A stretch of 64,000 nucleotides of DNA from JAEYKI01 sp036679405 (GTDB taxonomy: Bacteria; Bacillota; Clostridia; Christensenellales; Christensenellaceae), in the NCBI GenBank assembly GCA_036679405.1, contig JAVBVZ010000013.1, positions 44,446 to 108,445 of the forward strand. The letters run 5' to 3'. Positions 35,754 to 43,602 of this stretch are shown here, piece by piece. A model generated the notes under the pieces. That model was not told the DNA's origin, did not search any database, and saw only the letters and a program-made list of their open reading frames with translations. Within the stretch, counting starts at the first letter, position 1. The number at the start of each line of letters is the position of its first letter. A program made the position numbers and the translations under genes.

Positions 35754-36260
35754 TTATTTCTCGCTTTCATGCTTTGAAGAATTTTCGTATGCAATATAGT
35801 CGCCGCTTTTTCCTCCGGTTTTGCTGACCAGGCGAATATCCCCGATGCGGATATCTTTTTGAAGGGCTTTGCACATGTCATAAACCGTGAGTGCCGTTAT
35901 GGTAACTGCGGTAAGAGCCTCCATTTCCACACCGGTCATACCGGTGCAGAAGACGGTTGCTTCAATTTCAAGCGTATGATTTTTATTATCCAGAAGAAAA
36001 GATATGTCTGCACCCGATATCGCAAGAGGATGACACATGGGAATCAGTTCTGCGGTTCGTTTCGCGCCCATGATTCCTCCGATTTGCGCGACGGACAATA
36101 CATCCCCTTTTTTGATAGTGCCTTCCTGGAGAGCCCGGAAAGTGTCGGGATTCAAAAAAACTTTTCCCCGCGCCGTTGCCGAGCGTTCTGTGGTTTTCTT
36201 GTTTCCTACATGGACCATATGTGCACGGCCCTCCGTATCAAAATGAGTAAAATCTTTCAT
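35754..36260 (-). CDS. moaC: Cyclic pyranopterin monophosphate synthase MoaC
   Basis: Second enzyme of molybdenum cofactor synthesis, converting the MoaA product to cyclic pyranopterin monophosphate. 168 residues: GKVFLNPDTFRAL, KKGDVLSVAQIGGIMGAKRTAELIPMCHPL and VEMEALTAVTITALTVYDMCKAL are family hallmarks. An 86-base gap to moaA; its product is needed with MoaA. Confidence 0.92.
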   Translation of the reverse strand: MKDFTHFDTEGRAHMVHVGNKKTTERSATARGKVFLNPDTFRALQEGTIKKGDVLSVAQIGGIMGAKRTAELIPMCHPLAISGADISFLLDNKNHTLEIEATVFCTGMTGVEMEALTAVTITALTVYDMCKALQKDIRIGDIRLVSKTGGKSGDYIAYENSSKHESEK

Positions 36261-36346
36261 AATATTTGTCTCCGTTGCCGCGGCAGGCTTTAAGGTTTCA
36301 GTGCTGCCGTTTTAAAGGTATGCGGCTATATTGTTTTATATTGATG

Positions 36347-37294
36347 TCAACCGCCAATCTGGCTCATGCTTCGCCGGATAACGGACGGACACTCAGCAAG
36401 ATGATGGCGGTCTGGTTTGGAGGCAATGCCGTTTTTTAAAAGCGATTCAAGCGCCCCGTCGCTTTGATTACGCAGACTGATTTCTTCACTCGACAGCAGG
36501 CAGCCTTTAAAACGGCCGTCTGCCGTAATGCGGATCCGGTTACATGTGCCGCAAAAGCATTGACTGATAGGGCTGATCAGGCCGACAAGGCCTTTGGCGC
36601 CCGGAAGACGGTAGAGGGACGCGGTTGTGCTGTTCCCGGGAACGGATTCCAGGCCGGGCACCTTTTGAAGCACCGAGCGAATGGGAACAAAACATACTGA
36701 ATCCCAGTTTGCAGCCGGTCCAACGGGCATCAGCTCGATGAAACGGACCTCATAGTCTTCTGTTTGCGTAAGAAACACAAAATCTTCTATTTCGCTGTCA
36801 TTAAATCCGCCGATCAGAACAACGTTTATTTTTATGGGAGAAAGCCCCGCTGCTTTAGCGGCTTCAATGCCCAAAAGGACATCCGACAGCTGTCCCATGC
36901 GTGTCATTGAATGGTATTTTGCGGGCTTTAAGGTGTCCAGACTTATATTTACACGGCTCACCCCTGCGTCTGCGAGAGACTGGGCCATTTGGGGAAGCAA
37001 TATTCCATTAGTGGTAAGGCAAAGTTCACGGATCTGAGGAACAGCCGCGATTTTTTGGCAAATCTTAAGAATCCCTTTTCTGACAAGGGGTTCGCCGCCG
37101 GTAATGCGCACTTTTTCAATGCCGAGACGCGCAGCAATACGTACGATCTGTTCGATTTCTTCTATTCTGAGTATTTCATTGTGCGGCTTTTGGAGCACGC
37201 CTTCTTCAGGCATGCAGTATTGGCAACGAAGGTTGCACAGGTCGGTTACCGAAAGACGCAGATAATTGATTTTTCTGCCGTGATTGTCCTGCAA
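36347..37294 (-). CDS. moaA: GTP 3',8-cyclase MoaA
   Basis: Radical SAM enzyme for the first step of molybdenum cofactor synthesis. About 315 residues. N-terminal SAM cluster CNLRCQYC, RITGGEPLVRKGI, and the C-terminal cluster CFCGTCNRIRITADGRFKGCL; ends in GG, as MoaA needs. I chose a TTG start at 37294 (sequence QDNHGRKINYLRLSVTD), with AGGAG 8 bases upstream that overlaps the stop codon of the preceding MoeA-like gene. The upstream ATG at 37321 has no ribosome-binding site. Confidence 0.92.
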   Translation of the reverse strand: MQDNHGRKINYLRLSVTDLCNLRCQYCMPEEGVLQKPHNEILRIEEIEQIVRIAARLGIEKVRITGGEPLVRKGILKICQKIAAVPQIRELCLTTNGILLPQMAQSLADAGVSRVNISLDTLKPAKYHSMTRMGQLSDVLLGIEAAKAAGLSPIKINVVLIGGFNDSEIEDFVFLTQTEDYEVRFIELMPVGPAANWDSVCFVPIRSVLQKVPGLESVPGNSTTASLYRLPGAKGLVGLISPISQCFCGTCNRIRITADGRFKGCLLSSEEISLRNQSDGALESLLKNGIASKPDRHHLAECPSVIRRSMSQIGG

Positions 37295-37299
37295 TGCGT

Positions 37300-38319
37300 T
37301 TAACTCCTGCAAAAATAGCATATGGGATAGTGGCAGGTTTCGCAAAAACTGCAAAGTCCGCCTTCGCCCATGGATGCAAGTTCTTTTCTGGTGATGGGAT
37401 CACCCGCAACAATGCGGGGAAGCAACACATCAAATGTAGTGGTTTTATGGTGCATAGCCGCGCCGGGAACACCTACCATCGCGGTGCCTTTGTTATATGC
37501 AAGCATGAGCATATTTCCCGGCTGAGCCGGAATGCCGTAAGATATGATTTGCGCTCCGCTTTTACGGATAGCCGTAGGCGTGAGGTCGTCTGAATCAACG
37601 GACATCCCGCCCGTTAGTATGATCAGATCTGCTTTTTGCCCCATATATCCTGATATGGCCTCCGAGATAGGCAATAGGTCATCCGGGCAGAATGTAACGC
37701 CAAGGATGACGGCTTCAAAGCGCGAAAGCTTTTCCCGTATGACGGGTTCAAAACGATCTTTGATGCGGCCGGAAAACACTTCGCCCCCTGTGATGATAAT
37801 GCCGACTTTTATAGAGCGGAAAGGAAGGACGGAGAGGACGGGGTTGAAAATTTTTGCCGCATCCAATGCAGGATCAAGATTTTTTTGTTCCATTACAAGC
37901 GGAATAATGCGGACCCCCGCAACTTTCTGGCCGGGATGAACTTCGGTATTGCCTGGAAGGCAGGCCAATGCCACGTTTTCAACTTCATTCATCCGCAGCA
38001 GACCCTCCCTGTTAATTTTGAAAAGGCCGTGAATACTGGAAGTGACAGTTATTTTTCCTTCAGAAGGCGCGCTGCATATGGTGTTTGGGCCCACAGCGGC
38101 TTCGGTAAGCGCCCGGGCTGCATCCTCTTCGTGAATCAAGCCTTCGTTTTCTTCCCAAATCACTATATTCGATTTACCCATGTCCAACAAAACGGCAACA
38201 TCTTCAGGCGTAATGATATGCCCGCGTTTGAAGCGGGGGCCTTTTGATTCACCGGTTATTTGCGTCATGTCATGGCAGATTGCCAGGCCGACAGCTTCCT
38301 GAACAGGGATTTTTTTCAT
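37300..38319 (-). CDS. MoeA-like molybdopterin-binding protein
   Basis: 339 residues with a MoCF-type domain: KVGIIITGGEVFSGRIKDRFEPVI, LIILTGGMSVDSDDLTPTAIRKSGAQI and GVPGAAMHHKTTTFDVLLPRIVAG. The N-terminal half (PVQEAVGLAICHDMTQI) is MoeA/related-like but shorter than typical MoeA. The last 30 residues contain five cysteines (CSFCETCHYPICYFC), possibly a metal site. First gene of the molybdenum-cofactor operon (MoeA-like, moaA, moaC, MOSC). Whether it inserts Mo or serves another molybdopterin step is not decided. Confidence 0.8.
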   Translation of the reverse strand: MKKIPVQEAVGLAICHDMTQITGESKGPRFKRGHIITPEDVAVLLDMGKSNIVIWEENEGLIHEEDAARALTEAAVGPNTICSAPSEGKITVTSSIHGLFKINREGLLRMNEVENVALACLPGNTEVHPGQKVAGVRIIPLVMEQKNLDPALDAAKIFNPVLSVLPFRSIKVGIIITGGEVFSGRIKDRFEPVIREKLSRFEAVILGVTFCPDDLLPISEAISGYMGQKADLIILTGGMSVDSDDLTPTAIRKSGAQIISYGIPAQPGNMLMLAYNKGTAMVGVPGAAMHHKTTTFDVLLPRIVAGDPITRKELASMGEGGLCSFCETCHYPICYFCRS

Positions 38320-38346
38320 AGGTCCTTCTCCTTATGTCAAATTAAA

Positions 38347-38380
38347 GGGAGTTGCGCTGGTCTGTTGCGCCGTAATTCCC
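38347..38380. promoter_or_regulatory. Stem-loop in the leader of the MoeA-like gene
   Basis: GGGA and GCGC arms pair with GCGC and TCCC arms, with an asymmetric internal loop. It sits some 30-60 bases upstream of the MoeA-like start on the minus strand. A molybdenum-cofactor or oxyanion-sensing element is conceivable; the sequence is too short to call a riboswitch. The 38320-38673 interval also contains the plus-strand promoter below and is otherwise empty. Confidence 0.35.
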
Positions 38381-38510
38381 CGAAAAAACGCTATAATATA
38401 GCTTTAAATCAAACTTTATCATAGCACAGGAAATGGAAAATTACAATATGACAGGCTAAATGCCCGGGAGTATTATCCTTCTCAATCAGGTTTGCGTATT
38501 TGGAGAAGAA

Positions 38511-38538
38511 TTGACAAAAATTTTATTTAAAATATAAT
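38511..38538 (+). promoter_or_regulatory. Sigma-A promoter of the redox-protein-like gene
   Basis: TTGACA, 16-base spacer, TATAAT; consensus quality. Leader of about 130 bases to the ATG at 38674. Confidence 0.8.
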
Positions 38539-38673
38539 AAAATTATAGCATCTTCTTTGATTGTGCCGTTTCAGGGCATGAATTGTTCATACCACGATTA
38601 ATGTTAAATTTGTTTGAAAAGCGGTTTGTATAGCTTCTGTTTAAAATATTCTAGGGAAGATTGAGGGGACAAT

Positions 38674-39711
38674 ATGAAAAAAACAGCTCTGGACGTGAAT
38701 TGCAAAACGGCTTTTTTTGAAAAAACATTTTTTCTTATGACGGATTTTGAAAAGAGCAGAGGTCTTCCGTTCCTGAATAATGAAGAGATCCACGAATATT
38801 TTTCAGGGGCGGTCGATGAAATCTGCAGCGCTTTTCAAAGGGCAGAAACTGCAGACTTAAAAGAAATTGGTGAGTATAAAAAATCGATTTTCGCATTGAT
38901 CAAAGAAAGAGACTCTCACAGCGAGGGTATACCGGATCAAGAATATTTTGAAACAATAAGCAATTTTATTTTGTTGTGCAAACGGGCCGGCGTTTTTCCT
39001 TATTACATAACATATGTAGCCGGGGTCGCGCTGTATTATGTTTTTTCGGAAAAACGGGGCCCTGCAACTGATGATGCCGGTTTTCTTTTACAAGGATTCA
39101 TAGAAGATACAATGCATCTTGAATTTGAAAACGAAATGGTCTATCTGATTGCGCGGGCGTACAGGCATATTGGCGAGAATATTGTTGAAGACGGGAAAAT
39201 GATTGCTTTAATGAAGGCGGCTTTTGAAGGCGGCTTCTTAAATGAATCTTTGTATGGCGGATGTTCACAGTGCCTCGTAAAAACAATGCTGACCGTAATG
39301 AAAAAAGATGATGAAAAATCTGCTTATTTGTTTAAGGCTGCAAGTTCTCTTTCGGGAGGTGTTGCAGGTTGCAATGACGGTGCTTGCGGCGCATATATTG
39401 GGGCTAATATGCTTATAAGCAGTTTAATGGGCCGGGAGCTTTCCGAATTGGAAGATGAGGAGAGCAGATCTTATGAAGCCAGCAACCGTATAGGACAGAC
39501 GCTGCACGACCAATTTGTAGAGGTGTACGGTACTGTTTTATGCTGCAAAGTTCATGAGAGTATATTTGGCCGACAATTCAATTTCAGAGATGATGCGGAT
39601 TTTGAAGCTTTTAAACATGCGGGTGCGCATGGGGATAAATGTCCTTGCGTTGTAGGACTGACGGCTTCTATCCTGGCGGAGATTTTTTATAAAGAAGACA
39701 TATATAAATAA
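38674..39711 (+). CDS. C_GCAxxG_C_C-type redox protein with N-terminal helical domain
   Basis: 345 residues. The C-terminal half has the spaced-cysteine pattern of a family of putative redox-active proteins: GGCSQC, then GCNDGACGAYIGANMLISSLMGRE, then VLCCKVHESIFGR and KCPCVVGLTASILAEIF. The N-terminal 170 residues are helical without a motif I recognise (YFETISNFILLCKRAGVFPYYITYVAGVALYYV). The family is normally about 150-200 residues, so this is a fusion. First gene of the plus-strand catabolic region, with its own promoter; the next gene is 38 bases on. GAGGGG precedes the start. Confidence 0.75.
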   Translation: MKKTALDVNCKTAFFEKTFFLMTDFEKSRGLPFLNNEEIHEYFSGAVDEICSAFQRAETADLKEIGEYKKSIFALIKERDSHSEGIPDQEYFETISNFILLCKRAGVFPYYITYVAGVALYYVFSEKRGPATDDAGFLLQGFIEDTMHLEFENEMVYLIARAYRHIGENIVEDGKMIALMKAAFEGGFLNESLYGGCSQCLVKTMLTVMKKDDEKSAYLFKAASSLSGGVAGCNDGACGAYIGANMLISSLMGRELSELEDEESRSYEASNRIGQTLHDQFVEVYGTVLCCKVHESIFGRQFNFRDDADFEAFKHAGAHGDKCPCVVGLTASILAEIFYKEDIYK

Positions 39712-39749
39712 GCACGCAAGAGAAGAAAGCATACAATAGGGAGATTAAT

Positions 39750-40895
39750 ATGATTTCCAGGGAGAGATTCAGGGCAGCTTTATGTCATAAAGAACCAGAC
39801 CGTGTCCCTATCGATCTTGGCGGGGATATGCATAATGGCATTCATGAAGTAGCCTATAAAAATCTTTTGTGTTTTTTAGAGCAGAAAGATGAAATAAAGC
39901 TTTATGACTATATGCAGCATTTGGCCGTCATAAAAGACTCCGTCCTTCAAAGATTGCATGCTGACACCAGATATATTTTTGCGAATCCGAGTTCGGACTT
40001 TGAATTCAAAATTGCTCCGGATTCTTCCTGGTATGATGAATGGGGAATTAAAAGAATAAATGTTGGATTGTACGATGAATCGGTAGAATGGCCTTTGTCA
40101 GGGCGCTCTTTGGATGAAGTGAAAAAATACAGGCTGCCCGATCCTAAAAATGCGGGTCGTTTTCATGGACTTAAAGAGCGTGCGCAGGCGTTGTATAGGC
40201 AATCGGATTTTGCATTGATTGGAGGAAATGCAGCTTCGCTATTTTATTTGACATCTGAGATGATTGGATTTCAGGAATATATGGAAAAAATGCTGACGGA
40301 ACCGAAAGTAGTTGAAACCCTTATTGACAAGGTTCTTGAATGGCAGATCGGTTTTTTTGACAGCTACTTGGATGCGATAGGCGATTACGTTGAGATGATA
40401 TGGATGGGCGATGATTGGGGAACGCAGCTTGGCCCGTTGATAAGTCCGCAAATATTTAAAGATGTTTTTGCAAAACGCTATGCTGAGTTTGTGCGTTTTG
40501 TTAAGCGAAAGGCAGATGTAAAGGTGGCATTGCATTCCTGCGGATCGGTCCGTTGGGCCATGGAAGAGTTTGTAAAAGCGGGAATTGATGTTCTTCACCC
40601 ATTGCAGGGAAACGCCAGGGGACTAGAAAATCCGTTTGAGCTTAAAAGAGAATTTGGGAACGACATCGTGTTTTATTCCAATCTCAGAAATCAAACAGTT
40701 ATTCCGAATGGGAGCACTTTGGATGTAGAGGAAGAGGTAAAAATGAAGATATCCGCCTTGGCTCCGGGCGGAGGGTATATTATGTCCGGTGGACATAATA
40801 TACAGGCAGATGTTCCGCCCGAGAACATCCTTGCCTTGGTGGACGCTACCTTAAAATACGGAGCATATCCTTTGAGAATAGATGAAAATAGCTGA
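39750..40895 (+). CDS. Uroporphyrinogen decarboxylase-family protein 1
   Basis: 381 residues of the URO-D superfamily, which contains true heme enzymes and also MtaA/MtbA-type methyltransferases. MISRERFRAALCHKEPDRVPIDLGGDMH and GDDWGTQLGPLISPQIF fit, and VALHSCGSVRWAMEEFVKAGIDVLHPLQGNARG carries the first H-x-C zinc-binding pair but has Gly (not Cys) at the usual third ligand in the Q-G-N-A stretch. It is not part of a heme gene cluster. Placement beside sugar-utilisation genes suggests a methyl-transfer or decarboxylase-like role in that pathway (inference). Confidence 0.72.
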   Translation: MISRERFRAALCHKEPDRVPIDLGGDMHNGIHEVAYKNLLCFLEQKDEIKLYDYMQHLAVIKDSVLQRLHADTRYIFANPSSDFEFKIAPDSSWYDEWGIKRINVGLYDESVEWPLSGRSLDEVKKYRLPDPKNAGRFHGLKERAQALYRQSDFALIGGNAASLFYLTSEMIGFQEYMEKMLTEPKVVETLIDKVLEWQIGFFDSYLDAIGDYVEMIWMGDDWGTQLGPLISPQIFKDVFAKRYAEFVRFVKRKADVKVALHSCGSVRWAMEEFVKAGIDVLHPLQGNARGLENPFELKREFGNDIVFYSNLRNQTVIPNGSTLDVEEEVKMKISALAPGGGYIMSGGHNIQADVPPENILALVDATLKYGAYPLRIDENS

Positions 40896-40952
40896 AAACA
40901 GGATTAAGAGCCGTATGCTGATTGGCGATTGTTAGTGGGAGGAAAGCCGATA

Positions 40953-41567
40953 GTGAAAAACGAGTGCGGATCCATTAAAAAAACATTGCGGATGGAAAGC
41001 GATGCAATATTGAATGCTTATGAAAATTTGGATATGCAGGCTGCAGAAAATATTATTGAAAAAATTGGAAGTTGCAAAGGGAATATTATTCTTTCCGGCT
41101 CCGGGACTTCGGGAATTGCCGCAAAAAAAATAGCACATACTTTCAATTGTATGGGGCGGCCGGCAGTTTTTTTAGACCCTTTTGAGGGCTTGCATGGAGG
41201 ATTGGGACTGGTACGAAGTGCAGACATTATTATTTTGTTGTCCAATGGCGGAGAAACGGAAGAAATAAACCAATTGATTCCCGTTTGCAAATCAAAAGGC
41301 GCAATGCTCATTGCGGTGACCGGAAACATGAGCGCCACTCTGGCAAAACAGGCGGATACGGTATTGAAAGTAAATGCCGGAAGGGAAGCGGATCCGTTTG
41401 ATTTATTTGCTACATCCAGCATTATTGCCATTTTGGCGGTGTTTGATGCCATAAGTATTTGCGTTATGGAAAAAACAAATTATACAAAAGAGGATTTTGC
41501 CGCCGTGCATCCGGGCGGAGCGGTCGGAAAGAGCCTAAAGAATACGGTTTTAGAAAAAAAAGAATAG
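40953..41567 (+). CDS. SIS-domain sugar isomerase
   Basis: About 204 residues of the KpsF/GutQ type: LSGSGTSGIAAKKIAHTFNCMGRPAVFLDPFEGLHGGLGLV, LLSNGGETEEI and HPGGAVGKSL at the C terminus. These proteins isomerise ketose/aldose phosphates (arabinose-5-phosphate isomerase is typical); no CBS domains follow. Start GTG at 40953 with GGGAGG 10 bases upstream; TTG at 40929 has no site. Follows URO-D-family gene 1 by 57 bases, on the same strand. Confidence 0.78.
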   Translation: MKNECGSIKKTLRMESDAILNAYENLDMQAAENIIEKIGSCKGNIILSGSGTSGIAAKKIAHTFNCMGRPAVFLDPFEGLHGGLGLVRSADIIILLSNGGETEEINQLIPVCKSKGAMLIAVTGNMSATLAKQADTVLKVNAGREADPFDLFATSSIIAILAVFDAISICVMEKTNYTKEDFAAVHPGGAVGKSLKNTVLEKKE

Positions 41568-41595
41568 GCGGGCGACGCCTATTCCGGGAAACTTT

Positions 41596-42387
41596 TTATT
41601 TGTTTTTGGAGAGAACATATTCATGCGCACGGTAGGGATTTTGAACTTTAAAAAAGCCGCCCCCGACACCGATGATTTCTCCTGTTATGTAGCTTGCTTC
41701 GGGTGAAGCCAAAAAAGTGGTTAAAGCCGCTACTTCACGGCCTTCACCGAAACGGTTCAGAGGAATTTGTTTGACTTGCGTATCGCCCCGTTCCCGGATC
41801 ATCTCGTCGGTCAAGTCGGTATGGATGATGCTGGGGGCATAAGCATTCACAGTTATATTGTAGGGCGCCAGTTCGCCTGCGGCAATCACTGTAAACATAT
41901 TTACACTGGCCTTACTGGCCCCATAACCCAAAAGGCCTACGTCGGCAATGGTGCCCGATATGGAAGAGGCGTTGATAATTCGTCCATAGGGATTTTTTTT
42001 CATATAAGGAACACAGGCCTGGGTCATCAGAACCTGGCTTTTAAAGTTTACATTCATGATGCGATCCAAATATTCCTCAGTCATGTCCTCGATAAACTGA
42101 AAATCAAAAATGCCGGCGTTATTGATTAAAATATCGATACGGCCATATTGCTGGATTGCGTGTTCCACAATGTTATCTACATCACTTTTTTTACTGACAT
42201 CACCTTGAATAATTTTCGACTGGGGCGATAGCTGCTGGAGATCTTTGATAAAATTCTGTGCCCGGCTGCTATTGGAGTGATAGACTGCCAGTACTACATC
42301 GCCGTTTCGGGCAAGATCTAAGCTGATATCCGCGCCCATTCCCCGAGTTCCGCCTGTAACGATAGCCACTCTTTTCTTTGATATCAT
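41596..42387 (-). CDS. SDR-family dehydrogenase 1
   Basis: 263 residues, short-chain dehydrogenase/reductase. TGGTRGMGADI (cofactor loop), NNAGIFDFQFIED, SSISG (Ser), YGASKAS (Tyr-x-x-x-Lys). The C-terminal half has GEIIGVGGGFFK. ATG at 42387 with AGGGG upstream; longer upstream frames overlap the intergenic promoter and are unused. Divergent from SDR 2 across a 258-base interval that holds two candidate operator sites. Confidence 0.82.
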   Translation of the reverse strand: MISKKRVAIVTGGTRGMGADISLDLARNGDVVLAVYHSNSSRAQNFIKDLQQLSPQSKIIQGDVSKKSDVDNIVEHAIQQYGRIDILINNAGIFDFQFIEDMTEEYLDRIMNVNFKSQVLMTQACVPYMKKNPYGRIINASSISGTIADVGLLGYGASKASVNMFTVIAAGELAPYNITVNAYAPSIIHTDLTDEMIRERGDTQVKQIPLNRFGEGREVAALTTFLASPEASYITGEIIGVGGGFFKVQNPYRAHEYVLSKNK

Positions 42388-42458
42388 AATAAATCCCCTG
42401 TATAAAATATTTTTGCTTTTTTGTAAAAAGTAAAATGTGATTAACCTGATTCGAATAT

Positions 42459-42487
42459 ATATTAACAAGGAGCGAATGCTGTGTCAA
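42459..42487 (-). promoter_or_regulatory. Promoter of SDR gene 1
   Basis: Minus-strand TTGACA, 17-base spacer, TAATAT. Near-consensus. A candidate operator lies 10 bases upstream of its -35. Confidence 0.7.
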
Positions 42488-42496
42488 TATAATTTT

Positions 42497-42506
42497 TAAC
42501 GTACCA
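42497..42506. promoter_or_regulatory. Candidate LacI-family operator site 1
   Basis: TAACGTACCA (reverse complement TGGTACGTTA). Matches sites 2 and 3 on the pattern TGRTACGTT. Lies just upstream of the SDR 1 promoter. Confidence 0.4.
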
Positions 42507-42583
42507 TAAAAAAATAAAATATTTTAATTATTTTTTTAAAAGGATAGTATATTTAAAAAACATGTGTTAAAATATTAAAAAAA

Positions 42584-42594
42584 TGATACGTTCA
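42584..42594. promoter_or_regulatory. Candidate LacI-family operator site 2
   Basis: TGATACGTTCA, palindromic apart from two positions, with a central CpG as LacI-family sites normally have. It is 52 bases before SDR gene 2 and 87 bases from site 1, a spacing that would allow DNA looping. Confidence 0.5.
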
Positions 42595-42645
42595 AATAAA
42601 TTGCATCTTAAAATTCGATTTTAACAAAAAAAACGGTGGTAACAA

Positions 42646-43425
42646 ATGAATACAACGGAAATGTTTCTTATGAAAGAAAAAGTCTCGGTTATTACGGGAG
42701 GCGCACAGGGATTGGGAAAATCTATGGCCGGCGCTTTGGCCCGGGCGGGTTCTCGGATTGTTATTGCAGATATAAATGCCGGCATGGCGGAAGAGGCGGC
42801 CCACGGGATATCGGAAGAGTTCGGCGTTGCGGCCGTCCATGTTCTGTGCGACGTAACAAAGCCGCAGGATGCACAAAACCTTGTAAAAGAAACAGTCAAA
42901 AAATTTGGCAAGATAGATGTTTTGATAAACAACGCAGGTATTGTAAAGCATATTGACGCGCAGGACGTTTCTCCGGAAGAATGGCTGGCTGTTATCAATG
43001 TAAATCTTAATGGCGTGTTTTACTGCGCGCAGGCTGCGGGACGCGCAATGATCCGGCAGAAATACGGAAATATTATTAATATTGCATCGATGTCGGGGCT
43101 GATTGTTAATACGCCGCAACCGCAGACTTCTTATAATGCATCCAAGGCGGCGGTTATTCATTTAACAAAGAGCCTGGCCTGTGAATGGGCGCCTTACAAT
43201 GTTCGTGTCAATGCGGTTTGCCCGGGGTACATGAAGACCGATATGACGAAATCTTTTTTTGAAGAAGGTGGAGAATGGGTAAAAAGGTGGATGGATTTCT
43301 CACCAATGAAAAGGCCGGGTAATCCGGATGAGTTGAGCGGGATTATACTTTATTTGGCCAGCGATGCCTCCAGTTTTACGACGGGGGCCGCAATTCCGGT
43401 AGACGGAGGATATACGGCCTGGTGA
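42646..43425 (+). CDS. SDR-family dehydrogenase 2
   Basis: 259 residues: TGGAQGLGKSMAGALARAG cofactor loop, NNAGIVKHID, ASMSG, YNASKAA (catalytic Tyr and Lys) and AIPVDGGYTAW at the C terminus, typical of sugar-alcohol or glucose-type dehydrogenases. ATG at 42646 preceded by GGTGG. Divergent from SDR 1 and upstream of URO-D-family gene 2, so likely part of the same catabolic programme. Confidence 0.82.
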   Translation: MNTTEMFLMKEKVSVITGGAQGLGKSMAGALARAGSRIVIADINAGMAEEAAHGISEEFGVAAVHVLCDVTKPQDAQNLVKETVKKFGKIDVLINNAGIVKHIDAQDVSPEEWLAVINVNLNGVFYCAQAAGRAMIRQKYGNIINIASMSGLIVNTPQPQTSYNASKAAVIHLTKSLACEWAPYNVRVNAVCPGYMKTDMTKSFFEEGGEWVKRWMDFSPMKRPGNPDELSGIILYLASDASSFTTGAAIPVDGGYTAW

Positions 43426-43454
43426 CGTTTGTGTAAAAAAATATTTTTTATATA

Positions 43455-43482
43455 TTGACATTCATGCCGTATATGCTACAAT
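43455..43482 (+). promoter_or_regulatory. Promoter of URO-D-family gene 2
   Basis: TTGACA, 16-base spacer, TACAAT, with an extended TGc before the -10. It is followed at once by candidate operator 3. Located 120 bases before the ATG at 43603. Confidence 0.75.
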
Positions 43483-43483
43483 T

Positions 43484-43494
43484 GGAACGTATCA
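43484..43494. promoter_or_regulatory. Candidate LacI-family operator site 3
   Basis: GGAACGTATCA (reverse complement TGATACGTTCC), starting one base after the -10 and thus over the transcription start: a classical repressor position. Confidence 0.6.
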
Positions 43495-43602
43495 AAAAAT
43501 TATTTACATCTCAGAATACATAAAACGCAAAAAAAATTAAAAAATTAAATAGCTGAATGTATAAAACTTACTCCAAATAAATTTCTTGTGGGAAGGGTCG
43601 TT

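Noticed and set aside
38320..38400. Molybdenum-cofactor riboswitch
   Set aside because: The hairpin is too short and I cannot match the known consensus; reported only as a leader stem-loop.
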